Shown piece after piece: positions 12,399 through 26,100 of a DNA stretch of 64,000 nt. The stretch comes from Corydoras sp. C115 (Eukaryota; Chordata; Actinopteri; Siluriformes; Callichthyidae), in the NCBI GenBank assembly GCA_019802505.1, contig JAFMOC010000103.1, forward strand, positions 727,001 through 791,000, given 5' to 3'. Position 1 is the first letter of the stretch; every line of letters begins with the position of its first letter. Below the pieces are notes generated by a model. The model searched no databases. It saw nothing but the letters and a program-made list of their open reading frames with translations, and was not told the DNA's origin. Position numbers and translations under genes: made by a program.

Positions 12399-15300
12399 TT
12401 ACATTAGTGACTTGCTCATGTCTATGTCTCTTAAGATGCTTTTTATTTTATTGGACATATTATGTATCCATCAGTGACAAAAACAAGCTTAGCATAATTA
12501 TGACTGCTTAAGTAAGTGATTGGTCACTAACATTGCATTGCCAATTTCTGGTTGCACAACACTGAATTAGTTTTCAGTGTTTTTGTAAAAACATAAAATG
12601 AATACAAAGGTCCAGGTTAAAAAAAAAAAGTTTTCTTTTAATGACAAGATTAATCATTTAGAAACAGGCTTTGGCTTGTAGACTTGTCGGCTCTTGTACT
12701 TTATGTTGGAAGAGTGTAAACCTGCCCAGGTTTGAAACTGAATCTAAAGAGAATTGTTTGATGTCATGTTGATGTGTGTATATTTTTTGTCTTATTGTTT
12801 GTGTGAGAGACAGTGATGGATGATGTTCTCTCTATACTTGGTCAGATGTGCTGCTGCAGTAACATGCTGTGTGTGAGTGCTATAAATGTTTTACTATCAG
12901 AGTGAATTCACTCTGCCCCCCCCCCCCCCCCACACACACACATGTCTGTGTCTAGACACATTTTTTTTTCCCTTTTCTGCCATTCTTGCCACATCTCTAT
13001 CTCTTTCTCTATTGGCGCAATGGTCTGTTCCACATGTCCTTTACAGTAGTAAAATGGAAACTCCTAACCACTTACACAATCACACTGTGCACTGTGTCAG
13101 TGAAAAGATATACAGATACTTGTGTTTTCCTTCATCTTTGAGTATTTAACCTGAACTTTTTTTAAATGGTCTTAATCATTCAGTGTTGTTCTTCACAGAT
13201 GCAAAGAATAAGACCCAGGGCTTACACATCACTTTTATAAATGGGATTTTCTGCATTTCTTAAATATTTGATGTGTCTTGTGGGAAAAAACTAAAGTATT
13301 CATACAGTCTCTTTTGGCTGAGTGGAATGGGGGAGTGTGTGAATGCTTGGATGAACGGATGCAGTGTTGTATTGTGGTTTGTAAGAACTGCCAATGCTGA
13401 AACACCAAATACAATAAAACAATTTTCTCAGGAAAATAATTTTAAATTTCTTTTTTATTTATTTAATATATTTATTTATCAATTTTGTTTTATTTAATTC
13501 ACTTTTATTTTGTTTTATTTTATTTTGTCAATTTGTCTTGTTATTCGCAAAATTAACCCCATTTAAGGGAAAAGGAAAACAGATTTGCTGCTTGGAAAAT
13601 ATGTTGACATACATTAATCAAATTGATAAAGATTTAGGAGAATTAATAAATCCTAGAATATTTTTTTTACTGCATTTCACAAAATATATATATTATGTTT
13701 TATATATATATATATAATTTATATAAATATATATATATAAAAAACTGAGATTTGTACAGTGTGTAATCTGACATAGTGTTTATATGAACAGTTTATATCA
13801 GATTTTTATAATAACATTTTATAGTCACAGTGATTAAAATGCAACTTTTTTTTTTCTGCGCACCACTTTTGTACTCTTACAATACACATAAAAAATACTT
13901 TTTCTTGTCGTTTCCCAGCTTCATATGGCATCGTAAACATTTTCTAATAGTAAATTGTACCTATTTGGCATGAAAATATGGAGTTACTTTAAATATTATG
14001 ATTTCTTTATTGTACTGATAATTCTGCTTGTCTTCAGTGACTCAGAAAGAACATAAAATCTTCGGAACATAAATCGCCCACATCATATCCACTGGCCATA
14101 TATACAATCTATTACACAACCTACACAAATTAATATGGTTCATATTGGGTCTTGGTAAATAATAGCTTAAGATGCCACTGTGCTGACATACTCAGTTTCT
14201 TGTTTAAGCTATACTCCCACATTATGCATCTACTGTTTCCTATTGCATAAATTTTCATATACCATTATTGCCTATAAATTAAATATAATGTGTACATTTT
14301 TAAACCTAAGCAAAGTGTATACAGACATTTGTCCTATGCATTATTTATGATGCTTGCCCTTTATCGATTCAAAGTACTGTACTTTTGGAGACCGATATCC
14401 TGTCCCAAAGTTGCACAGGCACATTTGACTGGATAAAATTGGGGTTGGGCTGGTTCAGGAAATGCTGGAATGTGGTTTCTCTTTGTGTGTTATATTAAAG
14501 TTTCTTGTAGAATTCTTCCTGATTGAGTGTAAACATAAACACATGAAAAATTGGATATAATACAATTTTTTTCACCTTTCACAAAAAATATGTTTGACTA
14601 AAATAGGATTCAGTTTTAATATAATGCTATGTTTACTTAAATATAATTGGCTTTTGTAGTTATATAACTATTTTAGATTTGAACTATGATCTTACAACAA
14701 TTTTTCTGAAATATTAGTTTACTAACTCCAAAGTAGGCCTACTGCATTCTTATATGCATATGATGTGGATGCACTTTTATAACAGGTTGTTACAGCATGT
14801 TATATTATGGTCTACTGATGCTTTCATCATAGTTGAAAATGTATATGCAATTACATTATTATTATTAATAATAATGTATTAATTAATAAATTAATTATTA
14901 ATTATTAATGTGACCATACAGCTATATAGAATATTTTCTTACTTCCTACATGCAATCATTTCTTTATATGGCTTTGCTTGTGTCACATTTGATTTATAAT
15001 TTATTTATACCTATTTATGTTGTATCCCCATTGCCAAATTTTGCAGGCAGATATTTACTCATTAGTAGCTTTGACAGTATTCCATCTGGTGGTTTTATAT
15101 TAGACAGTGGCAATGGCAATGTCTAAAAAATGACTATGACTATACATGTGGTTTCAAGCAAAACTAATGGGTACGTCTTTTTTGCAGAACATTAGAAAGT
15201 CTTTGATGAGGTGTAGCCTCACTGGTGGTTCTTTAGTGTAATTATCAGATCAATCTCACATTGAGAGCTGTACTTAATGAACAAAAGAACAGCTCCTTGT

Positions 15301-16447
15301 GTGCTGTTGACCCTGCTCATGGGTTTGCTACAGCTACCTTAATGTTACCTTAAATCATGCCCCTGCAACCCGAGATCGAAAAGTCACCCTTGGTTCACCC
15401 CAACCAAGACTCTTTCATCCTCAATGCTGTCTACACACTTTATGGCATGTATGAACTCAGGGCCATTTGTTTTTATGTTAACATGCTGCTACTGTCAGCC
15501 TGCTGCTCTATGTCAGGACATGTAGCAATATAGCAAAGGAACATTTTAATTACAGACTTATTAAAATGTGCCTTTGATACACCAACACAAAGATCAAATG
15601 ATACTCAGCACAGCCAGCTCTGATATAGACCGTCTTTCGTAGCATAAATATCTGCTCTCTTCTTTCCTTCAAAAGCCTTTTGCGCTCTCTCGTTCTTGGA
15701 TCTGTCCATTGCAATCTTGTGTTTCAAGAGATACAGTTAGATACAGACTTCCAAACAAACAAAACTGTAAAGACAGTGCAGGCCAAAATAGGAAAAGAAT
15801 AGCGACACAAAAATCTAACAAGGAAAAACAACAGGATCCAGATGAAACAGTCATTGATTACTAACAAATCAAACACAGATAAACACGAACACCACATGAT
15901 TGCAAATTCTGACAGCAGGAAACAAGACTTTGTTGCTAATCTAATTTTGGAAGTACTTAATTGTAAAGTGCAACTGCAAGATGTTCAAAGTATCTCAAGT
16001 TCAATGACCACTGGGTGCAGAACATAAAACACAACCAAACAAATTACCACAATTATATTTCATAGCTACAAAAAGAAACAGGATAGAAATAAATACACCA
16101 AGGTCAAAGACATGATAGCAAATACTGTGTTTACACCAAGAGAAATACCAAGGATCTAAACAGACCCACTAGGTAGAGAGAACAAGCCACATGTGTAAGT
16201 AATTAACTACCAAGGAAGTGGATAACAAGAACAGGAGGCAGTGGCCATATATGGAAAGCATTGCGACAAAACAGGGCAGAGTAAACATCATGGAATTTAT
16301 ACAGTTTTAAGCACATGGTGGTCAGGGGGTGGACAGGGCTACTTCATGACACTAAGCCATGACAGAAAACATAAACAGAACCTGAACTCTACAAAAAATG
16401 ATTACAGATTAATGGTAAAAGTAATATTTTTAAATACATTTACATAC

Positions 16448-16649
16448 ATTTAAATTTGGTTATTTAGCAGATGCTTTTATTCAAAGCGACTTACAAGTAT
16501 CCCAACATGGTTGGGGTCAGAGTACAGGGTTGGTACAACATCCCTAGATCAATGAGGGGAAAGGGATTTGCTCAAGGAAAAACATTGGTAACTTTAGTGG
16601 ACCTAGTAACCTTTTTGATAGTCCAACACCCATTGAGCTACCACGCCCT
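16448..16649 (-). mobile_element. Second-family SINE (L2-type tail), reverse
   Basis: Starts with the complement of the shared tail (ggttatttagcagatgc, aaagcgacttacaag) and ends with a tRNA-like head complement (attgagctaccacgccc). The interior is the tgctcaagg-type block. Confidence 0.8.
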
Positions 16650-17032
16650 CTTAAACATGTGTAAACTGTGATGTTAGATGCCAAACTGTAGATATTTGTG
16701 ATCTGAAGGACAAGCAGATGTTAGCATGATGCTGTGTGAAACTGGGAACTGATCTGTTATTAACTTTATGAAGGAGAATTCCTTAACAAGTCAACTTTCA
16801 TGAAAGTTATTGGGGAACCATTAACCCCCTCAGAACTCATAACAGCTATTTAAAATTGGTGTGTTTGTCAAAGGTCAGGTATTGACATCTATGACTTTTA
16901 AGGTGTGAAAAAAAGACCCTCGATTTAAAAAGGACTGTTTAAATCTGTTTCTTTTAATAAGGACATACAAGGTCAATCAGCATTAAAGTGTTACTGTGTT
17001 ACTGGCCACATATGGGGGATAGTAAGAGCAAG

Positions 17033-17216
17033 TTCAGGTTTATTTTTTTATATAAAGCTTCTTACAATACTACATTGTCTCAAAGAAGCTTTACAGTGTT
17101 TTGAGATTAAACCCCCAAAGAACAAGCCGAAGCAACAATGGCAGGAAAAAAAATCTTTGTTATTGTTGGTTTTTAAGAAACCTTGGGAGGACAAAGGCCC
17201 AGTCCGGGACTAGGCA
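17033..17216. repeat. Teleost dispersed repeat (tttatttatata...caaagaagctttacag type)
   Basis: Contains ttcaggtttatttttttata, ttgtctcaaagaagctttac and a later ggcaggaaaaa...aagaaaccttgggaggac. This matches a common fish repeat of the cgcaaagcagctttacag / gaaaccttgagaggacc form. Family unassigned. Confidence 0.55.
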
Positions 17217-17258
17217 GCATTCACAGAAAACCAAAATAAGCAAATTTATATGATCTCA

Positions 17259-17485
17259 ATGTCTTCTGCTGAATCCTACACTAAGGATCATGTTGTCTAT
17301 GCCCACCCAATGGGAACGTTTTGGGCACTGGGCAGATACACTAAGGACAGGGCACTGATCCATCGCTGGGCACACACGCACTCTTACTTACACAGACAAA
17401 CATACACTATATAGGTGGAATTTAGAGCAGCCAATTTACCTTGAATCCATGTTTTTTGTAGGGTGGGAGGAAACCAGAAAACCAG
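17259..17485 (-). mobile_element. V-SINE-like fragment
   Basis: Reverse copy lacking the tRNA head. The cgttttgggcactgggcagatac, ccatcgctgggcac and gaatccatgtttttt blocks are clear. Confidence 0.7.
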
Positions 17486-19841
17486 AAATATACTTCCAAT
17501 TGCACATGCTTCCTATCAGTGGTATAGCTCAGCAAAGCCACTTAGTTCTTTACAACGACCTTAGGATTTAGGATGAGCTGCGGGTACAACTCACACTAAA
17601 GGGAAGAAAATACTTTCGGTTTGAAATTTATATAATAATTATTGGCACCCCATGTGGCTGAATTTGCTTCATCAAATCTCTGTAATATTCAAAATAATAA
17701 TCTCTTTACTAATAAATGTATCATCATTATTATCAAAATAATACATATGTGCAAAAGTCTTTCCCTTGTAGTTTAACCACAAGATAGGCTTTTACATTAC
17801 CTACCATATATGGTTTAAGACAAAGATGAACATGTTGAATATTGATGGTTAATAATCATTGATAAGCATTTTGCCCTAATGTTTCAGAACTGTCACAGGC
17901 CTGCCAACCCGAAAGGGTGTTTCCTAAAACAATTCTCTCTAGATGAGGGAAGAAAAGTGTTGAATGCACCAGTATCTATACATGTTTTCAGAGAGATTGG
18001 GTAGTTTCAATTTGATCAGTAGGGCAAACAGAAATAGAGTTCATTCAACCCAGAGAACAGGGAATATAGTTCCCTGTTGCTTCTATAAAAATGGAGATGG
18101 AATATCCTTGGCAATCTGTTTCTTTCCTTATGTTTAAACACATAAGAAAATTGCCAATTTAAACTTGGGTAACTGCTATAAAATATTTTGACTTGGTTTA
18201 AATGTGGATCACTTCTTCTAAAACATCGTTCCAGATTTCTTGGTATTCACAACACAAATCTGCTGCAGATAAATATTTATAATATCTTTTCAGGCTAAAA
18301 TTAAATGTAACTACAAAAATTATGCCAAAGTATGGACAACTGCAAGGCTAAAAGTCGATCTCCAGTGATCATGTTCCTATGGCTACTGTGTATCATGTCA
18401 TTTAGCAGTTAACAGTTCATGGCACAATTACTTCCTGAACGTAGCCAGAAGAGGAACACTGATAGTGTTTAGGGTTTAATCGTGTTAGATGTTTTAATAT
18501 TGGTTAAAGAAACATAATAAATGTATACACACATTTAGGATGAGCTGCAGGTACAACTCACACTATCCATCTCCATCTGAATGAAATGTGTTGCTCTGGT
18601 AGGAGACTTGGGAGAACCCCACTGTGATCACAGAGACAAAAACCAGAACCTGTAGATACAGTCATTCGGAAATCTTGACCTATGGATTCAAATAGGATTA
18701 GCACAATATTGAACCATTTATAGAACATAAAATGTAGCCCTAAATAAACCCTGTTTAGTACAGTCGTTCATGGTTAAAGTTCAAATATTTGTTGGAGTTA
18801 TATTGCTGCTTGCTGACTGCTGTGTGCATGATGTCATGAAAACTGAGTATTACCAATGAATTTAGAGCCCATTGTCAGCAAACTGTCAAAGAGGACCTTA
18901 AGCATACTTAATTACAAATAGGAGCGTTCTAAAGTGGACAGCAAAGTGTCCAGTACTAAAACCCTTTAGAACACAGATCTCAGATTAACAGATGGGAGAC
19001 ACACTTTAAATCTGAGACTTTAAGTAGCTATAAGAGTCAAACAACATTCAATTACTGAGATGTAAAATACTCTTTAATTATTGCATGAAATTGATTTTAA
19101 TGTTGTTTCCAAAGTCTGTGCTTTGAAATGTTAAAGTGGGCCAGTCATTCAATGTGTGTGTGTGTGTTTGTGCGTGTCTTAATGTTTACAAATATGTGGG
19201 CAGATAAGGATTTTAAGGTTAAGATTCCTTGGTGATTAAATTTTCTTCTGTCTTGTTCATTTTTCCTGAATGATTAGTCTAATTATTTAGTAATCTGTAC
19301 ATTTACTTTTGGCAAATTTGCTGACTAAAGATTTATTGTTTTGATATTACTTACAATTTTGGGTTTGGCCCATTTCCCCACAAGGAGTATATATTTACAA
19401 CATTTAACAGAAAGCAGATATTATCCAGGGAGTCTTACAGGGGTCATTATATTTTACAAGCCAGGTTTAAAGGACTTGCTTGAGGGCTGGGTCTTAAAAC
19501 CATAACCTTCTGCTTAATTCTCTAGTCACCACCGCCTACAATGCATGCAATGCAAACTAGCACTCCATAAAAAAAGCACAGTGTATATATATATATCAGT
19601 GACGGACGGTCAGGGCAGAATCAGAATACTTTATTCAGGGGTGAAATTGCAGATTGAATTAAAGTTTCAAGGCTTGAATCACAAATTAATATTAATAAAA
19701 TTTTCTATATATAGTATCAAATATCAAAATCCTCTGACCACTTCCACTCATAGCATTTCTGCTGGTTGCACTGCTTCCAGACGTGTATTTTCATATTAAA
19801 GCATTTAATAAAACATATTTCACCATCATTGTTTGCCAGGT

Positions 19842-20073
19842 GGGTGGCACAGTGGCTTAGTGGTTAGTGGTTCGAATCCCAATCAGGGTGGAGATTCCAT
19901 GTTCTCTCTGTGTTCGCAGGGGTGTCCTCTTGGTTCGCCGGTTTCCTCCCACAGTCCAAAAACATGGATCAAGGTCAATTGAATTCTCCAAAATCGCCCC
20001 ATATAGAGTGTGTATGTGCCCAGTGATAGATTGACCCCCCCGCGACCCTAGTAGAGAATAAAGCGGAAGATGG
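19842..20073 (+). mobile_element. V-SINE-like element with intact target-site duplication
   Basis: Starts at gggtggcacagtggcttag and ends at gataaagcgg-type sequence (aataaagcggaagatg). It is flanked by ttgccaggt at 19833-19841 and 20074-20082. About 30 bp between the A-box and B-box regions is deleted (ggttagtggttcgaatccc). Confidence 0.8.
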
Positions 20074-20579
20074 TTGCCAGGTTTTAAATTGTTCTGCCTA
20101 GACCTTTAGAATGAATTTTATGGGCCCGGTAGCATTAAATAAGTGTGGATCATATTGTTTTTTCAATCAATCAGATTTTGATTCCTTGATCCCTGAGCTT
20201 TCTCGCTTTTTCTCGCATTATCTACAATAATGTTATGTCAGTGTATTTATGCCCACTGATTGGTGAGTACTTTTGATGAGTGGACTACTTGATGGAACTA
20301 ATTAAACTCTTTTCAGAGAAAAAAAGGAGGATGGATTTTGTGGATGAATAATCAAGATTTAATCAGGATTTTTGTTAAGAGTTATTGTCCTAAATAATAC
20401 AGCAATTTTATGATGTAGTTACAGGGTGAGTATGAACGATGACTAGAGACAGGATTTCACAGGCTCAGAAACAGCTTATTTAAAGCTTATTTATTTATTT
20501 ATTTTAAATTAATTAAAACACGTTCTTTCCCATGGCATTTGCCCTTGCGCTTATGTTCTTGCAGCTCATGTTTGATATC

Positions 20580-21040
20580 TGAAGGTTATAAAGGATGCAC
20601 ACTTTCATCGGGCGGAACCGTGTCAGTAATGTTAATTAATGTCAGGTCCGTGGCAAGTTATCTATTTGTGATTCAACGGCTCTTTCTCCTGCATTTCTGC
20701 ATAATAAGATGTTTTTATAGCCATAAAATTGTTATTGACAGGTGGCTAATTGCTTAAGGCCTAGGTGTGATGCATATTGTTTTATAAACTTCGCCTGTCA
20801 AATACAAAGACCTGGATTGAGTGGACCAACAAATCTCCGCATCAGGTTTTCTCATTAATACTGATGTCTAATTACAATGCTTTATTTCCTTTTTTTCTTT
20901 GCTGGCTATCACTTGCTGCAACTCTTTAATAAGCTAATTGGAGACTTTTAGAAGAGCTATTGATTTTCTGAGCACTAATCACCCCCAGGATCTTGTCACA
21001 GTGGCGGTATCTGGAGTTTATTAGAGCCACGTTGGTTAGC
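20580..21040. promoter_or_regulatory. Candidate conserved non-coding element
   Basis: A 460-bp repeat-free block of higher complexity than its surroundings. It is dense in homeodomain-type cores (ttaattaatg, ctaattgctt, ctaattaca, ctaattggag) and contains aataatgt/ataaaa sites and no open frame. The call rests on composition and motif density only. Confidence 0.3.
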
Positions 21041-21323
21041 ACTTACCCAAGGCAAAACACTAATTAATAACAAAGGCACATATTATTTTGTACTATAAAA
21101 AAGGTTAAAAAGTCCCTAGAGAGTCCAGCAATTAAATGACTAGTTTATGTAAAGTAATAAAAAAATCATCATTTATATTACATTTTGTGAGATCTGACAA
21201 TTCTCACAAAATGGTAAAACTTGATATGTTTATAACATTTACCTTTATTTAAATCATTATCATGGTAAATAAATAGTATTTATAAAAACTTGCATAAGTG
21301 AATTGATGGACGGATCTGAATAC

Positions 21324-21324
<1 letters not shown>

Positions 21325-21411
<87 letters not shown>
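21325..21411. repeat. Long (GT)n microsatellite
   Basis: About 86 bp of uninterrupted GT. Confidence 0.95.
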
Positions 21412-21412
<1 letters not shown>

Positions 21413-21525
21413 AGTTGGCCCTGTATGGGGGTGAGACCACTGGCGAAAATCCTCCAACTTTTAATAACAATCACAGACGGACCAGTGTGATTCACTACAT
21501 CCAGTAAATGACCAATGTACTTTCC

Positions 21526-21530
<5 letters not shown>

Positions 21531-21563
<33 letters not shown>
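21531..21563. repeat. (CA)n microsatellite
   Basis: About 32 bp CA; with 21325-21411 it forms GT/CA tracts in opposite orientation 120 bp apart. Confidence 0.9.
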
Positions 21564-21565
<2 letters not shown>

Positions 21566-21912
21566 CACAGGCGTGCAAACAGCTACATATGTGCATATGG
21601 AAGCGAGAATGAGACATCATATCTCATAGTATTTTTAAATGAAATGCAGGCGATGTACATACAATAACTGTTGTAAGGACTAAATAATTAGTCATGCCAT
21701 TCACAATTCAGAAAGGTACTAAAAGCAAAAAGAAATTATGATAGAATGATGATTGTGTAGCACTCTCGCTGAGACAGCCATTCAGGATGTTGGTAGCGGG
21801 CATGAGATGTACACAAAACTGGCTTTTATTGCCACCAATAAAGACAAACCACTTCGCAATGGTTGCCACCAAAACTCCACTTCACAGTGTACTTTACTTA
21901 AACAATTGTCCT

Positions 21913-21915
<3 letters not shown>

Positions 21916-21966
<51 letters not shown>

Positions 21967-22048
21967 GTATATACTTGTATACACCCAGCTCTTGTGTGTC
22001 ATTGTCTTGCTCTCCTCTCTCTCTCTCTCTCTCTCCCTCTCTCTCTCT
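21916..22048. repeat. (CA)n and (CT)n microsatellites
   Basis: CA run to about 21965, then CT run 22014-22048. Confidence 0.9.
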
Positions 22049-22119
22049 GATATATTACAGTGCAAACTTATTAAAAATAAAATAATAATATTAATAATAA
22101 AAGAAAATTAACTATTTTA

Positions 22120-22156
22120 GGCAGCACAGTGGCTTAGTGGTTACATTGCCCCCATA

Positions 22157-22194
<38 letters not shown>

Positions 22195-22305
22195 CCAGCA
22201 ATGGGTTGGCACCCTTTTCTGGGTGTCCCTGTCCTGCCCAGTACCTGAAAAGTTCTTCCCACCCATGTCTCTTGTTTACAATTAAGTGGAAGATAATGAA
22301 ATGAG
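22120..22305 (+). mobile_element. V-SINE-like element with large internal deletion
   Basis: Head (ggcagcacagtggcttagtggtta) joined directly to the cccataatgtgtgtg region, so the whole conserved central domain is missing. Its internal TG run is expanded (about 22159-22193). Confidence 0.7.
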
Positions 22306-24853
22306 ATTAATTAACTTTTTCAAATCTAAACAACTGCAAAATTACCCACATATCTAGAAAATGCCAAACATGTGTAAGTTATTGTTATTTAAAAAGTGAT
22401 TGTTATATAAAAGTTTTTTTTTTTGCATTGCTGTTAAAGTCTGCTGAATTAAATAATAAAATAAACCTTTTTTAAATGGATTTCAACATTAAATTTTCCA
22501 ACATGGATAATGACTGTTGCCTTATCACATGTATCAGATGAATGTAGTATAATAAAACACACTAAAATATATGATTTACTTTAATAGCACAAACATTAGT
22601 GCACGTACATAAATAACCTCTTGATTGAACTTGTACACAATTTGACATGATTAAGGATATGTTAATGAGCTATGTCCTCAAAATTTAAACACTACACTGG
22701 CATATTTAAAATTCAACCTATAATTTTCTTTAACTTTATTAAAAAATAATTCAATTCCAGCTAGACTTTGAAAAGTATGATCAACCTGGCATCAGTAAAT
22801 TTCCTTGAAGGCTTACAATTGTCTTGATTGCATTAAACTTTTATAGATAAAAGGCAGATAAAAGTTTGGGAATAAAAGTACTTGCTTGGCAGAAATGAAT
22901 TTGAATCTTAAATAGAAGGAGCAATTATATTTTCCTGGACTCTTATTCATGAATGACATCAGGGTTTAGACTCAGATCCTCATAATGATAGCCCTAGATA
23001 CTTTAGTGTTCTGCCACTCAGTAACCCTTTCCTTAGTCATCTAAAGGATAGAGGAAATGGGGTATTAGAGCTGGATCATATGAGTCATGTAGGATTGACC
23101 TTCTTTGAATTAACATAAGAACATAATAAAGCATCCTAGAACAGTTACATATTTGCACATATAGTTCTAATAGTCCTGACCCAAACTCGGCCTCCTTAAG
23201 TAGCAGGTCATTGGACTGAACATCTACATGCTGATGAACATTCACAGACTTCTGGAAACATTTTTTTCTTTTTTATTTGTCTGAGACGCTGTGCTTTTTT
23301 AAGTATGATTGCTTTTAACAAGCCATGACAGGTGTTTTTGTATCCAAACAGGCATTTTTTCCTCAAAGACCTTTAAATAATCTATTTCCAGACTTTTCAA
23401 AAACACGATGGCTTCAACTGGATAGGCTTCAGATGGCAGTTGCTGTTAAGAGCATGAAACAATTAACTTCTCCTCCTCAAATTGAAGGTTTAGCTAATTT
23501 GGGGCTAGCAGGAATGTTTCTGTGTGTTTTAGATGTACCTTAATAGAGAATCTAGTTGAAGCTATTTAAACTTTTTTATTTGTTCCAGAAGTCGTGAAAT
23601 CACAGCTTTAGGAACAGTAAACCAAAACCAATCTGCTTCCAGGAATGTAAGTAAGCAGTGGGAAGGCACCTTGGGAGAAAATAGCCTCAAACCTAAAACA
23701 GGATTAAAACCTTTAGGGCTCAGGTTCATGTTTAGCAGCTCGGTGGAAGCATTTCTTGTGACTTTATTGATTATCTGTGACCATGGAAGAAGAAACACAC
23801 TTGATTTACACAAGATTTTATACATTTTGCTAGTAGTCTTTGCTTAAGCTACGAACTGCAACATAATCAGGTCTAAACTCATGAGGTAATGTTACTAAGT
23901 CAAAGAGGTATGATCACATTGCTTTTTTAAATGACAAAACATAATGTATGGCATGCTGGAGTGATGTGTCACTCTGTGTAAGGCAAATGGTGGTCACACT
24001 GGTTTTCTGCCCATGTCCGGACTCCGCCTCACTCCCCCAAAATAAAATTAAACATCACACTTTAAGGTGAACTTTTATTGTAGCCAGCCTAAACTGCAAT
24101 TACTGTCCAGTCAGCATCTTGTTATGCCACTCCTGTGAGGTGGATGGATTGTCTTGGCAAAGGTGTGCACAATAACACATTCAGACTTTTTTTAAATTTG
24201 TGAACAAAATTAGAGAGGAAAAAGTATTTTGTGTACATAGAAAACTAATAAAAATGGGAGCAAAACACAAAAGTGCTTAATATTTCTGCTAAGTACGTTG
24301 GGCATGCATTATTGTGAAATATGATTATGCCCAACACAAAGCAGAGTACAGTTACACTTCTTTCCTGTGATTTATTCAAAATAATACAGGCCCTCTCGTA
24401 CCTTATTGCTTGGTAATGGTTATAAACTCAGGTTATAAACAAGGTTTGATTCATAAATGCATTTATTGAAAGCAAAATCGTCGATAAACGGCTCTTCCGT
24501 GATCTATTCTGGATTTAAAGTGAACACTAATCACTGAATAACAGGATTCTGGATTCTCTAACAATCTAAAACAGCCATAAAGGGACCAAATTATAAAACA
24601 GGCTTAGTGCTCATTAGGAATAAGTTCACTGTTTAAATTAATCTACATTTTATTGTTTTAAATAACGTAAAGTAAATCATGCATTGATATGAATGTAAAG
24701 CACTCAGAGGTGTATGTTATTGTCAATAATGTTACGGTTGAACAAACGTCTCAGCGAATCAAATTTAAGGACCAGAACTATTTTTATAATTTAACATAAT
24801 CACTAAGGTTTCAAATTATTCTAAGAATTTAAGTTAGGCATATTATGAATATG

Positions 24854-25130
24854 AGGCAGCACGGTGGCATAGTACATCCGACTTTCAGCACTGGGGATCC
24901 AGGTTTGAATCTTGATCTAAGTGGAGTTTCCATATTCTTCCTGTGTCAATGTGGGTTTTCTCCAGTTTTCTGGTTTCCTCCCACAGTCAAAGAAAACAAT
25001 CAAGGTGAATTGGCTGCTCTAAACTGCACCTTTATAGTCTGTGTGCATCTGTGTGAGTGCCTAGCGGTGGATTAGCACCCTGTCCTGGGTGTATCTACCC
25101 TCTGGTAGAGGATTAGGCAAAAGATAATCA
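24854..25130 (+). mobile_element. V-SINE-like element, diverged
   Basis: Recognisable head (ggcagcacggtggcatag), B-box-like aggtttgaatc, central domain and tail (tggtagaggattaggc). Confidence 0.7.
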
Positions 25131-25719
25131 GATGAGACGAGATATAATGGATATGAAATGTTTGTACGTCTTCACAGAACATAAAAGATATGGAATTAGA
25201 AAAATTATATGTTATTTCCTCCAAGTAAAATGCACCATATAACTATGGTACTCGGTCACATGCTGTGGTATTGCTGTTGAGCAAAGTAGCTCCAACAACT
25301 CATATAAAAGTCGAACTTAATTTGCCTTTACCATTTTTAACTTTTTTTAAAAAACATTCCTTTGATTAAAGATAAAGGGGGTTGCACAAAGGCTGTTGTT
25401 TTGTAAAATGCCTTTTGCATAAAGTTGTGTTAATTAAAACTAAATTACCCTTTTTCTCATTCAAACCAGATAAAAGCTTCTTATATGTCGGAATTTATCT
25501 AATCAAGATCTTCAGTGCACTCATATGGGTTTAATTAGGGTCAAAATTCTCAAGATGGGATAGACAGTTTAATTTATGAGAAGTGTTTTATCATCACTTG
25601 TGCTGTTTCTGTTTTAAATAAAGGCTCAAAGAAAAAAAAACAGATTTCCCTCTGACTTCCTAAATCATTTCATCATCTTTTAAATAGTTCATGATAACCA
25701 ATTTAAATATTTTGCATTC

Positions 25720-26100
25720 TCTATTTCCTCCACTAACCATATAGATGGACTTTTTAGTTATACCTTTATAGACTGTTGCTTTTCTGACCCCTGTTGGTTT
25801 TCTATTGGTCAGGACTATCACAGAACATGTATCATTTGGGTGGTGGATTATATATTGTCAGTTCTGCAGTGACATTATGCAGTGAGGGGATTTTAGTGTT
25901 GTAGTTTATTTCTCCACCTCAGTGACATTGCTGAGATGGGAATAATGCACCAACTAAATAATCCCTGCTCTGTGGTGGTATTATTGGGCTTCTGACCATT
26001 AGAGAACAGAGTATATGGGACATACACAGTATGTACTGTAGAATCTTTTCTGCAAGTGGAATAAAATTATTGGAGAAAAACTTTTGACTGGTACTGTATG
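25720..26100. repeat. Dispersed teleost DNA-transposon-like repeat
   Basis: About 75-80% similar by eye to 41481-41882 over about 380 bp: ctatttcctccact, gtcaggactatcacagaaca, tgggtggtggat, ataatccctgctctgtggtg, and the end cttttgactggtactgta. It resembles a widespread non-coding fish repeat; family name not assigned. Confidence 0.7.

Noticed and set aside
21280..22085. Open frames rich in Thr-His and Cys-Val repeats
   Set aside because: Produced by (GT)n/(CA)n arrays.
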